This document shows positions 22,813 to 34,874 of a DNA stretch of 64,000 nt, in pieces. Position 1 is the stretch's first letter; each line of letters starts with the position of its first letter. This stretch comes from Triplophysa rosa. Taxonomy: Eukaryota; Chordata; Actinopteri; Cypriniformes; Nemacheilidae. Both the position numbers and the translations under genes were made by a program. A model generated the notes under the pieces. That model ran no database searches. It saw only the letters and a list, made by a program, of their open reading frames with translations, and was not told the origin of the DNA. The stretch spans positions 15,235,926 through 15,299,925 of the forward strand of contig NC_079912.1 of assembly GCF_024868665.1 (NCBI RefSeq), read 5' to 3'.

Positions 22813-23312
22813 ACCCATGGAAAACTTACCATGGAGTGGTTGTTAGGGTGTTGCTATGTGATTGCTAAAGTCCATTTCTATGGGGTTGCTAGGTAAACGC
22901 TAACTAGGTCAAGGTAAATCAGGTCATCCGCTTTATTTAAAATACATCAACAACCACTAACCCTACGTATGAGCTACATCAATTGTGATGCTTTAACAAG
23001 GACAACCGAAGAGAAGACAACAATAACGAACGGCAAGAAAAGCTCACAAACATCGTGCTCCAGAGAGTCAGATTAAACACTGACAGGTTAGCCAAGCGAA
23101 GTTTGCTCGTGGTCGCCATAAAGCTGATCTCTACCCCCGAGGGAGGCCTTCTCCTCGCGCAAATTAATACCTCAGAGAGGCCGACCGAACGGTAGCGATA
23201 AACTCATTTGTTCCCCAAATAATGAAGAATGACTTCCCCCCCAATCCCCACCGACCACCAGTGATTGGTCCTTGGCACATCTGTGACTGTTGCCATAGTG
23301 ACCTGGTCTTAC

Positions 23313-23395
23313 CTCACCGCTTCCCGAAGTGCTCCGCGCTCACTCAAAGTCGTGTGTTTGATGTCGTCAAAATTGTTCTCCAGCTTCATGCAGCT
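23313..23395 (-). CDS. dpyd: dpyd exon 3
   Basis: The 83 nt, bounded by ttgcag acceptor and gtaaga donor, encode [17 protein letters not shown] then [11 protein letters not shown] with no stop. Human exon 3 is also 83 nt, phase 0 to phase 2, encoding [28 protein letters not shown]. Length, phase and boundaries are conserved. The exon ends on the first two bases of the Arg codon that should be completed by exon 4, which I could not find. Differences include G-to-S in the LGERG motif. Confidence 0.92.
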
Positions 23396-23804
23396 CTGCA
23401 AGACAGAGAAAGAGAAATGAGATGACATGGGGCGTGCTGTTTGGATGTTTGTGTGTGTGTGACACGTCTCATTGATTAGGACTGTTAGGCAGACTTTGAA
23501 CGTAACCTACTCAACACATCATCAGCGAGACAAACGCACTCCACGCTTTCACACAGATTGTGCTGCGTGATTCATCAGATATGACACGGATAACTCCTGG
23601 GCTTGTATAAAGAATCAAAGCGTTCTGGGGATTGGACTGTAGTTGTCATGATAATCGGCCTCTTCAGCCCCCTGACCCCTGAAGGAAAGTGCGGGGTTTG
23701 AATGAATCCTGTTGGACATTCGGGTAATTATTAACAGACACTATTTCCCAGAACTCCAGATATGCACCACATCATAAACATACTCACTCATAAGTCATAG
23801 TTTG

Positions 23805-24050
23805 GAAATTTGCTTTATAAATTCCTTTGTTCTGTTGAACACAAAAGAAGATATTTCGAAGAATGTAGGAAAGCAAACAATTCTGGGGCACTTTTGACTA
23901 TCATTGTAATTTTTCCTACTATGGTAGTCAATGGTGGCCAATAACTGTTTAGTTCCAAGCATTCTTCCAAATATCTTTCTCAGTGCTCATCAGAAAAAAA
24001 AACATTAATACAGATTTTATGAACATGTGAGTGAACTATGATGGTTAAAT
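23805..24050. mobile_element. Palindromic MITE, diverged
   Basis: ctgttgaacacaaaagaaga and ttcgaagaatgtagg on the left pair with gcattcttccaaatatcttt on the right, with the ctatggtagtcaatggt centre. Both outer ends are degraded. Confidence 0.75.
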
Positions 24051-24327
24051 AACTTTAAACTGGGCTGGATTAGACATGATTTCGGCCTTTCTGTGTTTTG
24101 GCAACTGGCATCAAGCTCGAGCTATGCGGCATGATTGGCTTTTCTTGGTGTTTAAACTTACAGTAACATGTAATGCGATTACAACAGTAAACTTGAACGT
24201 GAACAATTTTTTATCTATTCAGTTTACAGGTGACAGCTGGTTCCCACTCCCATTTTGACAGCTCACATCAATCACAAACTCCCTGACCAAAGAATTGTAT
24301 AAAAAACTGAGCTTTCTTTAAAAAAAA

Positions 24328-24926
24328 TAAAGGGATAGTTCACCCCAAAATGAAAATTATTTTGTTATGTACTCACCCTCAAGCTGTTCCAAACCTGTTG
24401 AACACAAAATACGATATTTTGAAGAATGTGAAAAGTCAAACAGTCCTGGGCCATTTTGGGTGTAACTAGTTACTAAATAATTAGTTACTGTAATTTAATT
24501 ACAGTTACTTCTGATGTAATTAAACTAAATACTGTGTGTAATATGTGTGTGCAATAGTGGAATTGACATCAAAATTCAAAGTCTAACTTTAAAACCCATG
24601 CTTTAACGTACAGTATAATTCTCACATTTGTGATACTTTGGTCAGTTAATAATACTACTTTATGTAGTTTTATATTATTTATTTGAATGAATTAAAAGAG
24701 CCGTTTCATGTCTATCCTTGAATCACTTAACTAATCAAGGTTGATGTAGAAAATAAAAAGTAATTAGTAATAAGTAATTCAATACTTTTTGGAGAGAGTT
24801 ATTTCTACAGTAATCTAATTATACTATTGAATATGTAATTAGTAACTAAAAATTACTTTTTCAGAGTAATTTGCCCAACACTGGTCCTGGGGCAACATTG
24901 ACTACTTTGAGTGAACTATCCCGTTA
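24328..24926. mobile_element. Palindromic MITE split by a hAT MITE
   Basis: The left part aaagggatagttcaccccaa ... gtcaaacagtcctggg and the right part ggggcaacattgactacttt, gagtgaactatcccgtt belong to one foldback copy. A 433-bp hAT MITE (24451-24883) sits between them. Confidence 0.85.
24451..24883. mobile_element. hAT-type MITE (tgttgggtgtaac family), copy 1
   Basis: Ends ccattttgggtgtaactagt and tttgcccaacactg, with perfect 8-bp TSD GTCCTGGG at 24443-24450 and 24884-24891. The interior has repeated ttagttactg/agtaattag strings. The same family forms the outer layer at 29795-32401. Confidence 0.92.
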
Positions 24927-24932
24927 ACCTTA

Positions 24933-25229
24933 TTTAAAGGGATACTCCACCCAAAAATGAAAATTCTGTCATCCTTTACTCGCCCTCAAGTAGTTCCAAA
25001 CCTGCATGAATGTCTTTGTTCTGGTAAACACAAAGGAAGATATTTAGAAAGAATGTCAGTAACCAAACAGATCTCATCCCCCATTGACTCCCATAGTATT
25101 TATTTTCCATACTATGGCAGTCAATGGGGAATGAGATCTGTTTGGTTACTGACATTCTTTCAAAAATCTCCCTTTCTGTTAATACGGGGTAAGAATAATA
25201 ATGAGGGCAAACATTGCCTCACATTTTGA
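24933..25229. mobile_element. Palindromic MITE with a near-perfect central hairpin
   Basis: tttaaagggatactccaccc opens the left arm. The centre aacagatctcatcccccatt / aatggggaatgagatctgtt pairs almost perfectly around ccatagtatttattttccatactatgg. The right end is degraded and abuts a SINE at 25230. Confidence 0.88.
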
Positions 25230-25500
25230 GTCGTGGCCTAATGGTTAGAGAGTCGGACTCGTGACCAGAAGGTTGCCGGTTAGATTCCCAGGGCCGGCGG
25301 GTAACGACTGAGGTGCCCTTGAGCAAGGCACCTTACCCCTACTTGCTCCCCGAGCGCTGCAGTGATAGCTGCCCACTGCTCCGGGTGTACGTGTGTTCAC
25401 CACTTGCTGTGCGTGTGTTCACTACTCTCTGGATGGGTTAAATGCAGAGGTCACATTTCGGGTATGGGTCACCATATCTGACTAATAGGTCACTTTCACT
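25230..25500 (+). mobile_element. tRNA-derived SINE with V-SINE/HE1-type central domain
   Basis: The head gtggcctaatggttagagag is a Pol III A-box and ggttgccggttagattccca a B-box. It is followed by gactgaggtgcccttgagca, aggcaccttacccc and gctgcccactgctccgggtg, which match the conserved central domain of vertebrate V-SINE/HE1-like SINEs. The 3' part ends tatgggtcaccatatctgac. No clear TSD is visible. It looks nearly full length and only lightly mutated. Confidence 0.85.
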
Positions 25501-25514
25501 TCTACAATGAAGTG

Positions 25515-25650
25515 GCTTTTACCTCATGTATTTTTGTTTTGAGGTATGCAAGCACTTTCCAAAACATGAAGATATCGTCGCTGTCCTTGTGAAACCTCAT
25601 ATCAATATTTTGTGATTTTTATTTTTCGTCAATTCAGCGAACAGTGTGGC
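25515..25650 (-). repeat. Fragment of a repeat shared with 32.9 and 51.3 kb
   Basis: The strings cgctgtccttgtgaaacctc, atatcaatattttgtgattt and ttatttttcgtcaa resemble gctgtccttctgtaacctcg / atccatatttcggattttta at 32.9 kb and the reverse at 51.3 kb. Confidence 0.4.
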
Positions 25651-28250
25651 ATCTATGCATGTCTTTAGTTCCAACGTTCATTTGACAGACATACAAAGAG
25701 TGAAAACCTCTGTATGTCTCTTATTTGTGGAAATACAGGTATGTATAAACCTGTTGGGTAGAAAGTCAAGAAGTATACAGTAAATACATGTTTATGCCTA
25801 ACAAACACCAACAGGATTATCACTGTTATCTGATAAAACCCAATAACCAACGTGAGTAATATTATTATAAATAACACTAAAGTCTTAAAACTAGAACTTT
25901 AGAGTCTGTCAAAACCGCTCGCACGGGTCCCGTGGTGAACTCTGTGTTCGGCGGGGCACACCGTAGGCACGTTTAGTTTAGATCTAATAACAGAGTGTGC
26001 TCGACCATTTTGACTGACATTCAATTTACATGATTATCGACAAAGTGCAAGTCAGAGATTTTTTAAATAAAATTTCCCTCCCTCGTCCTTCCGCGCTGTT
26101 CTCATCTAACTGAGTGGCATTAACAAATGTTTTATTTTATGTTTCTCAAACAATAAAAACACAATAATATGGAAATTGATAATTATTGCACTGTCTGAGC
26201 TTGTGGGTGACAAGGAAATATTGCATCTGGAAGCAGAGATATTTGAGAAATAATGTGTGTGGGCACAGCATTCTTGGGAGCGTTCTCTGAGCGAGCCACC
26301 GAAGTCTGCGATTTGAATAACTCAATAACGCCGCTCGCACACACATACGCGCTTTACGCTGCGAAAATCAAACTTCAGCTCCCTTGACAATGAAGGTGGA
26401 CAAAAAATAGCAGATATCGAAATATGACAATCAATTTAAAGTGGCGGAGGACTTCTTGCCTAAAAGTGAAGGTGAGCGGCGTGTGTGTAAATCACAGTTT
26501 CTTCAACTATTGCCACTTTTGGCCCAGTAGACATTTGGAAAAACTCTTTTTAAACACGCTTCACATTATTCTAGTTTATTACACGGCTCATTTGAATGCT
26601 TGATTCTGATTGGAAAGTAGCAACATTTGAAGGTTCATTATTCCCAGATAACAACCTCTCAAAACTAATAACACACGGTAACCCGAATGCAGCAAATCAT
26701 TTTGATGGTTTTTTTTGACAAATTAAATATAAATGTGTCTTTTAATAACATATATCACATTATATTTACAAATGATTACCAAATTGCCTGTTCGTGACAT
26801 TTGAACATCGTTTCTAACCTCAACCGAAAGTAAGCAGCTTTTCCTCGCGGAAGGTCTGCATTCGGTAAAAATTTGCTAATAAAATATTTCAAATTCACAT
26901 TTCATTGACAAATTTTTTTCTCATGTTTCCCGTGTTATAAGCGGGACAATGTACAAGCAGCCGGCTGTTATCGCGAAATAAGCCCCGACAGTGTGATCAG
27001 GACCTGACGTGAAGCTTACTTATTTAATTTGTCAAAAAACACTGTACAGTAGTGATCATACATGTATCACAGTAAAACTGATTCTGTTTACGTGTAAAAA
27101 AGCAACAATTTACCTCTGGGACACAAAAGTGCCCATAGTTGAAATACCGACATGTATGAACAATTCAGACATTCGAAACAAGAAGATTAATGTCCCTCAA
27201 GAGATTTATAAATGTTCATTTAGCGTTCATGTGATTAATAGACTCATTACATATAGTGTTATGACACGCTTCTTGTCGAGCCTGCGATTTGTTTTTTAAT
27301 AGATTCCTATCAATATTAATTCTTCAGAAACGTTGCGATAATGACTGCGGCTTACCTCCCTTCAGACCCTAAAGACATGGAGAGGAAAACCAGCTGTATA
27401 TGAATGACTGTTGAAAATCTCATTTAAAAAAAAGCGTGACGGAAAGCGTCCCGTTTCGAGGTTATGAAGCATTCAGATTATTCCAGCGCTCCCTGTACCG
27501 CACACGTCTAGCCGAGCGGGCATAAAAAGCCCTTTGTGTTTTTCTTTATACATTAAGAAGCATGCAAAGCGAAAAAGGGATTTATTGCGGGTTTCTATTA
27601 ACATCAAACCTCAACATTGTAATCGCCTCCCTTTGCCTGAATGGATTAGGCGTCAATGTGGGGCTGTAATCCCCGCGGTGGGGGCTAAATCCTGCGAGAA
27701 GAGAAATCTGGGAATGGGTGGCATCAATATGTGTGTGTTCCACTAGATAAAACTCATTGATCACTTTACCTTTTCGCCACCCGAAACGTACATCCTTGTT
27801 GTGTAGGGAAGTGGGGTTGAAATCTGCTCAGACGGCAACAGTCGATAGTCGTGCGTGTAATTGTACCAGATATATAGTGACGAGTGCTAGCACCTTTAGT
27901 TTTCTACTCAAGACTAAAGCCTGTGTTAAACTACGCTTTGACTGGACGAATGCATATCAACTCCTGTAGGCCAAAGTCTTACGGAATCAAAATAATATAG
28001 TCATGGGTCACCTTGCAATTCAAAATGTCTTGCAATCATCAAATTAACCTGGGATTAACAAATGTGAAAACCTAAATCAATTGGAACCATGCCATTGTTT
28101 ATACAGTCAAAACATACAGATCTAGATTAAAACAGAAAGGCTATCAGCTCCAAAACTTTGTAGTTGAGACATGTTGGATGTGTATTTTTGTATATCTTTT
28201 TATCCTTGTACAGCACATTGGACAACAACAGTTGGATTAAATTGTGCTTT

Positions 28251-28471
<221 letters not shown>

Positions 28472-28501
28472 ATTTCTGTTGTCTTCATCTTGATAAACAT
28501 G

Positions 28502-28727
28502 TAAAGGCATAGTTTACTCATTTATCATTATTTATTCGCCCTCATGTCATTTCAAACATGTATGACTTTCATTCTTTTGTAGAACACAAAATAAGATATT
28601 TTGAAGAACGCTGGTAACCAAACAACACTGGACCCCATTGACTACCATTACATGGACACAAAACCACTGAGACATTTGTCAACAATATTTTATAATCAAT
28701 TTATTTTTGGGTGAACTATCCGTTTAA
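28502..28727. mobile_element. Palindromic MITE (tggacacaaaaccactgag variant)
   Basis: taaaggcatagtttactcat on the left, atttttgggtgaactatccg on the right. Internal aagatattttgaagaacg and cccattgactaccattac. The right arm is partly deleted. It starts only 30 bp after the GAAA tract. Confidence 0.85.
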
Positions 28728-29545
28728 TGACTAGAACAGGCTGTAAGAGAGACTGTTTGCATCATGACGGACACAAGGCCGTTTTGAGATAAACATAATG
28801 AACTCATTGCAATCGTGACTGAAATTATTCATAAGAAATAAAAAGAGCAGGATCTTAATAGACTATAACGTCCTACCACGAACGTCTCATTGGATGATTT
28901 TTTGTAGTAAAAACATAATTACTAACTTTAAAAGCTTCAAAGAACCCTAATATCACTCAGAAAAAAAAACGTTTAGCGCCCGATTGTGGTAATTTGCCCA
29001 TAATTTATTCATCTAATGAGTGTGAGGTCGAGACTATATTCGAGGAAGACGCAAGATGATTGTGCTATGAAAGAAAATCTATTTAAGATATTCAGTTTAC
29101 ACTCCTTCCTCGGACCTCGGTGCAGACCCGGCACAGAACAGGAATTATGAAAGCCAATTTGAATTATTTAACGAATTCCAGAAAGGATTCAAATTAAGTT
29201 TTTTCCTCTGCTTCCTTTTCCCTTTCATCATGTCTCATTAAAGCAATTAGCTCTGATGCCTAATAAACTAGAAGCAGTCTCAACTCTAAAAGCCCCAGTC
29301 AATGACACAGAGCAGAGAAAACTTCAAAAAAGAAGGCCACAGAGCCACAATTGTATGGTTAAAGCTTCTTATTCGTTCTGTGCGTATGATACAGGCATCT
29401 TCTGGATAAGATTTCGTATGATTGTTGGCCTACCAGCAACATGAAATCCACATGCATGATGGCCTGAATTAATGTTAGAGCTTCTTACCTGTACCTGTTC
29501 TCAATATGAATGTCTACCATTTGCAAAACCACCAAAATGCTATTA

Positions 29546-29630
29546 AAGGATGGTTCGCTAAAAACTTGAAACTTCTCTCATAATTCACTCACCCTCATGT
29601 CATCACTTCCTTTCCTCAGCTAAACACAAA
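29546..29630 (+). mobile_element. Palindromic MITE, left-arm fragment
   Basis: attaaaggatggttcgctaa and attcactcaccctcatgtca match the left arm. No right arm was found before the hAT element at 29795. Confidence 0.6.
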
Positions 29631-30291
29631 TTAATAATTTGATATTTTAATATGCCTTGCTGTTATCCTCTTGCATAGAATGCAGATGACTAGTCATGAG
29701 TCATAACTAGTCATATACATCTGCGATGGCATGAGGCTGATTTTTCAGGAAACAAATCTGTTAAAAATGAAGTCACTTCCACATTAGACGTCACCAGTGT
29801 TGGGTGTAACTTGTTACTAAGTAATTAGTTACTGTAATTTAATTACTTTCCCCTTGAAAAAGTAAAGTAAGGGATTACTTTTATTTTTTCTGTAATTTAA
29901 TTACAGTTACTTCTGATGTAATTGAACTTAATACTGTGTAATATATTCAATAGTGGAAATGACATCAAAATTATAAGTCTAACTTTAAAATGTATGCTTT
30001 AATGTCTCCTCACCAGGGCTGAAACGATTCCTCGAGTAACTCGAGTTATTCGAATACAAAAAATCATCGAGGCAATTTGTGTTGCCTCGAAGCCTTGTTT
30101 AATCCATTTAACTACAGTACACACGGAGCACTGCGTTTCCCCACGGACCGTTATTACTGACGCACAGCCCGCTAAACTCTATTCATGTTACAGTGCTGTC
30201 AAGTCTCACGCATTCACAGTGAGACACACGCATTTTAGTCTGTTCACACTCTCACACGTGTTTCTCATGCTGATAAATAAGTGATAGTTTA

Positions 30292-31440
30292 TAGGGCTGT
30301 GACGGTTGCCGTAACAACCGCACCACCGCGATGGTAAAGTGCCATGACCATGGCGAACTGCAACCGGCGGTAGTACACGTCACTCTGACAAATATACTGT
30401 AGGTGTAATAAATATGAAAGTTGTGATAAGGATTGCTAGTTGTAGCCTTTCAGTTGTGGATGGTTTTATTTAAAAGATTTTACATTAACAGAAATTATTG
30501 GCATACGTTTCCGTTGGTGCGTTCGAGCGCGGGCCTGCACGGCAAAACCCATGTTATTCTACGGGTTTTGCAATGGATCTTGTTGTGAAAAGAACAGATA
30601 CGTAAAATCAAAACTGGCTATGACCCGCTTGCTTAGTGTCGGAGCGCGCGCAGGTTTTGCCGCGGTTGCGGAGAGACATCTATTCATTTGCGCTCCTGTG
30701 CACATCTTCTGAACGCGCATTTAGTGCAGCTGTACACATTTTAATCTGGATGTAACCGGTCCCACTTGCACCGCTCTGCACGGGCCTCGAACCGGTGACG
30801 GTCCGGATGGGAGACGGGCGCTCTAACGAGGAGGCTAAAGACCGCAGTCTCTAGCGTCTGTCGCTAAAGCGTCTCTGTTGGTCGGGGAGTGAGGTTTACA
30901 CACTGCACAGCTCTTCACTAGCTGGCCTCCGTTACATGGACAATGTCAACAAGTAAGTTTCACATCAACGAGTCGGAAAAAGTAAAGTTTTTATGGCAAT
31001 CTGAATAGGAAAGCCAATGTAGGTTTAAACAGTTTGTTTCAAATGGAATTGTTAAGGACTGTAAGGGTTAATAGGCCACTGACTGAAGTTACTGCAACAA
31101 GAGCTTTTTTATTTATTATTTAGCTTTCTTATATCATTTAAGTTTTCATTATTTACTGATGTTTATTTAAATGTTTTATGTGCTGTAGTGTGCCGTTTCA
31201 CTGATGGATTTGCGCGTTAAACATTGACGGATGTTTCATCCTCATTTATTTCAGATATCATATTTCAATTATTTAACAATTTCAAGTATTTAAATAAGGT
31301 CTATATTTCTCTTCCACTCGTCATGTGGTTGCTACACGCAAATATAATCATATAAATATTATTTATATAAATAATATATATTTCTCAACCGCCGCACCAC
31401 CGCGGTCGATTTGTCTATTACCACCGCGGTGGTAATTATT
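30292..31440. mobile_element. Inner repeat (tagggctgtgacggttgccg start)
   Basis: The left end tagggctgtgacggttgccg resembles a hAT end, followed by caaccgcaccaccgcgatgg. Near the right end, accgccgcaccaccgcggtc and taccaccgcggtggtaatt recur in inverted form. This block is absent from the sister copy at 38167-38826. No matching CAGCCCTA-type right end or TSD was found, so the right boundary is approximate. Confidence 0.5.
30766..30840 (-). repeat. tRNA-like sequence inside the inner repeat
   Basis: On the minus strand, ttagcctcctcgttagagcg fits an A-box and accggttcgaggcccgt a B-box/T-arm (TTCGAGG loop, 4 of 5 stem pairs). The acceptor stem does not pair well, so a functional tRNA is unlikely. 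It is more likely a SINE head or captured tRNA. Confidence 0.45.
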
Positions 31441-32875
31441 GAAATGCTTATTGAAACGGTGAACTGATATTTTACTTAGTTTTAGTCTATTTTACGAGTG
31501 AAACTTGTTTTCCGGCTGCATTGAGTCCATCAAACTAGATGCGGACTAGTGGACACCGAATCCTGTTAAAACACATATCATCTGTCTGGTCTGCGTGTCT
31601 GAGTGAATGAACTGCACAGTTTAACGTGCTACACGCGTGATGCTCATGAATCTGTCTGCGTCTGCGCTGAATGAGGACATGAACTTCACCTCCAGAGTTG
31701 CGCTGAGAGTTTATTTCACAAACATGTTATTGTTTGAGTGAAGAAACAGACATACTAAAAAATAAGCGTCTTCTGACAACCTGCCAAAATAAAAGTCATA
31801 GGCTATTGTTTGAAATTATTATTTCCATTTTTATTCATGTTTCTTATTTATATATTTGTATTATATTGCATTTTTAATTTAATATGGCAATGGAATGTAC
31901 TAAATGGGTTTAGTTTTCACAGATATTAATGTATGCTATTTCAGCAATAAAAACTAATTGTTCTAAAAAGGAAACAAATTAGTTGTTTTACTCATTTTAA
32001 GAGACCTGTCTTATTTTCTCTTGTATATTTAGTATTGCTTTTTAATAAAGAAAAAGTACTTATTATCCAAATACCCGATTAATCGATGGAAAAATCAGTA
32101 GAATACTCGATTAGTAAAAGAATCGATAGCTGCAGCCCTACTCCTCACATTTGTATACTTTGATCAGTTAATACAAATCATTTATATAGTTATTTATTAT
32201 TTTTTATGAATTAAAAGAGCCGTTTCATGTCTATCCTTGAATCAATTCTAATCACAGATGTAGGATATAGAAAGTAATTAGTAATAAGTAATTAAATACT
32301 TTTTGGAGAGAGTAATTTGTACAGTAATCTAATTACACTATTGAATATGTAATAAGTAACTAGTAATTCATTACTTTTTCAGAGTAACTTACCCAACCCT
32401 GGATGTCACATGCTTGAACATTAGCGGCTAAAGCCGCGGACACACTTGACTTTTCGTTCCATTGACTTCGATTCATATGCACGCGAATGCGACAGACCGG
32501 AAACGCAAGCCCGTCGGAAGATTCGCATTTCGCTGCATAGCAAAGTTCAAGTTTGGTGAACTCTGACCTGCGAATTCACGTCACTAGAGTGCGTGAGACC
32601 AATAGAAGATCAAAACGTCACAGCGTGACCTCTCGGTCCAGAAAGGTAAAGGATGGAGGAATTGCTCCCACCCATTTTAGCAGCACCATCCGAACGAATT
32701 TCGCATGCTCAAAGTCTAGTCTAACCACAGCATAAGTTAGCGGTAGCATTAAAGGTGCAACAAGACAATTTAGCTGCTTTGCTAACTTGAACCCCATTCT
32801 CTGTTTCTTAAACCAAAGAAATGTCGGCAAACCTCGAACCACAAAAAGATACATTTGAAAAAGGTACATTAAAAA

Positions 32876-33100
32876 ATTGCATTTCACTGCTGTCCTTCTG
32901 TAACCTCGTATATCCATATTTCGGATTTTTATTTTGTGCCACAAATCATTATTAGTAGTCACCCTTTATGTTTGTCAATGGGTTTTGCAAATATCTAACC
33001 AATAAAAAGTATAAAAAAATGCTTGTTAACTTTGACATCACAGTATGAAAAGTATTTTTTCCATTTACTCAAAAAAAGCAAAATTGGACATACGAGGGTT
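32876..33100 (+). repeat. Dispersed repeat shared with 51.1-51.4 kb
   Basis: ctgctgtccttctgtaacct, ccacaaatcattattagtag and tcaccctttatgtttg have a reverse-complement match at 51290-51380. The family is not identified. Confidence 0.5.
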
Positions 33101-34874
33101 TCATTTGGACAGTGGCGATTTCTGAGCTTTCATGCTGCTATCTAGACTCTTTTGTGCTGTTTACACAGTCTAATGCTGTCACAGAGACTGATTTCCCAGG
33201 ACAACCATTGCAGCAATATCTTTTTTGTAAGGTTCTAGAAAAAAGGAAATTTACAGCTTTAATACGCAACCTTTTCGGCAATATTACAACTCTTAAAACA
33301 AGTATAGCTGGAAATTGCCGAAGCTAATTAGCCAGAATTTCCATGAGTCGCGTTCACACCTGACATCAAATCATTAAAAAAAAATCGTTCAATTTACAGC
33401 AAACGCTGCAGTGTGGAAGTCTCGCCTGAGATTGCTACGTTTAAAATCCAACTAGACATTTATGCTTTTTCTCTTTCCCACCCCCCATCTATCCCAGTAC
33501 TGAAAGAAAAAAACATTAGCTTTCGCTGCTGGCAGTTATACCTGCCCTTCACAGAACCCGGGGATCATAATGCAATCTGGAGACTCATTAAATTGGATTA
33601 GACTGTACAGACAGATTATTAAAAGAAAACCATCAGTAAACAGCAGCGTTATCTGCAAAAACAAGGGCACTTCAAGTGTGTCTCCACTCCTATCTCTACA
33701 GCTGCTGCAAAACTCGGACGTGTTTTTGTTTGGCAGATTATCTCCAACCTCAACCTGTGCTATTGAAGCAGAAAGGCAAATATTGGTAAGGCTATGGTCA
33801 GCTAATAGCTTCAACTCAAACCGGATTCTGAGACGTCGCCTGCAGGGAAGTGTAGCGAAATCACCTCACCCACAATGTGCGTCGGTGCCCTGGAGGGGGG
33901 GACAGAAAATGTGCAGGCACCTGAGCCCTGACGGAGCGAGATAACAGGGCAATACACGCCACCGAATATTCCCGAGAGCTCGTTTGGAAACTATAGACAT
34001 CCAGCACTCACGGATCCCCTGTAAAGCAAAGTTTACAGCCCTTCTGGCATCTGAATAATTCCGCAGGACAATTATGACGGCCTACAAAAAATATTTAAGG
34101 GATCACTAAAACGTTCAATGCTTTTTCTTTACGGAGAGGATAAATCTGAGTCGGACGATCCGTACGGAATATCACGAGCAACTTCACAGACTCAGCATTC
34201 TGGACCTCTGACATTTATTGGTAAATTGACAGTAAGAACTGCATCGCAAGAGGAAATACGGGACAGCGGCGAAAAGCATACCGAGGCATTATGTATATCA
34301 GAATTTGGTGCAAAAGCAACATTAAAGGACAAAAAACACTGCATTTCATCCCCTGATGTTTGCATCAATATTCCGAGACGCAATGTGAAGCGTTCTTGCA
34401 CGATATTTGCACAAGCGTGGCAAGGCAACGGATACACGCGTATACTCCTGATACAGTAAAATCACACGCCATATGTTCAAAACTATAGAGCAGAGACTTT
34501 ATGAATTAAATCAGATCTCGCGATCCATCCCCATTGATTAGAATGATGAATTAGGCAGCTGTACTTAGCAACAGTGTTGCCAGCAGGGAGTAGATAATCT
34601 CAGCTACAAAACACCTCCATCTTGTCGTGTCTCTACATCAAACAGGCGGGAGGCTCAGTTGCCTTTAAAGGACAGACGAGGCGTAGCAGCCACCTGCCAA
34701 AAAACACAAACCGCTGCCATCGTGCGCTGGTCTGGGGAGATATTTTTGACACTTTGATGCTATGTGCCTGGAATCGTAAGATAATTACGTTTCGAGGGTT
34801 TGCGACGTTTCCTGGTCTTATGATAAAACACAACCCGGAAAAGTCAAAAGATCAATGTGTGGGTCTATTTTTAA

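Larger units (their letters stand above)
9430..23312 (-). other. dpyd intron 3 + intron 4 interval, no exon 4 recognised
   Basis: This 13.9 kb should hold the 88-nt exon 4, encoding the CLKCADAPCQKSCP cysteine cluster. I looked on the minus strand for that cysteine pattern, for a TNLDIKSF-like string, and for an ending in ANK before GT, and found nothing credible. The interval carries MITEs (12.0, 14.4, 16.4, 19.2, 22.6 kb), a large hairpin-bearing repeat (17.4-18.1 kb), two other dispersed repeats near 20 kb, and unique stretches around 15.4-16.1 and 21.2-21.7 kb that may be conserved non-coding DNA. Confidence 0.6.
30014..32140. mobile_element. Middle hAT element (cagggctgaaacgatt ends)
   Basis: Ends cagggctgaaacgattcctc and aatcgatagctgcagcccta, with perfect 8-bp TSD CTCCTCAC at 30006-30013 and 32141-32148. 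A shorter copy lies at 38167-38826 and matches both flanks (tcatcgaggcaatt..., atggcaatggaatgtactaa). The copy here additionally contains the 30292-31440 insert. Confidence 0.92.
29795..32401. mobile_element. Outer hAT-type MITE, split by nested elements
   Basis: Ends cagtgttgggtgtaacttgt and gtaacttacccaaccctg, with TSD gacgtcac (29787-29794) / gatgtcac (32402-32409), a single C/T difference. Its two parts (29795-30013 and 32141-32401) together match the 433-bp copy at 24451-24883. The insertion at 30014-32140 interrupts it. Confidence 0.92.

Noticed and set aside
24076..24258. Small plus-strand open frame after a MITE
   Set aside because: Short, in unique AT-rich DNA, with no codon-usage or homology support.
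32618..32962. 114-codon minus-strand open frame
   Set aside because: Lies across repeat-like DNA (goes into the 32.9-kb dispersed repeat) and has no recognisable domain.
33570..33944. 124-codon plus-strand open frame
   Set aside because: No domain, no exon borders matching a known family; length is within chance for this composition.
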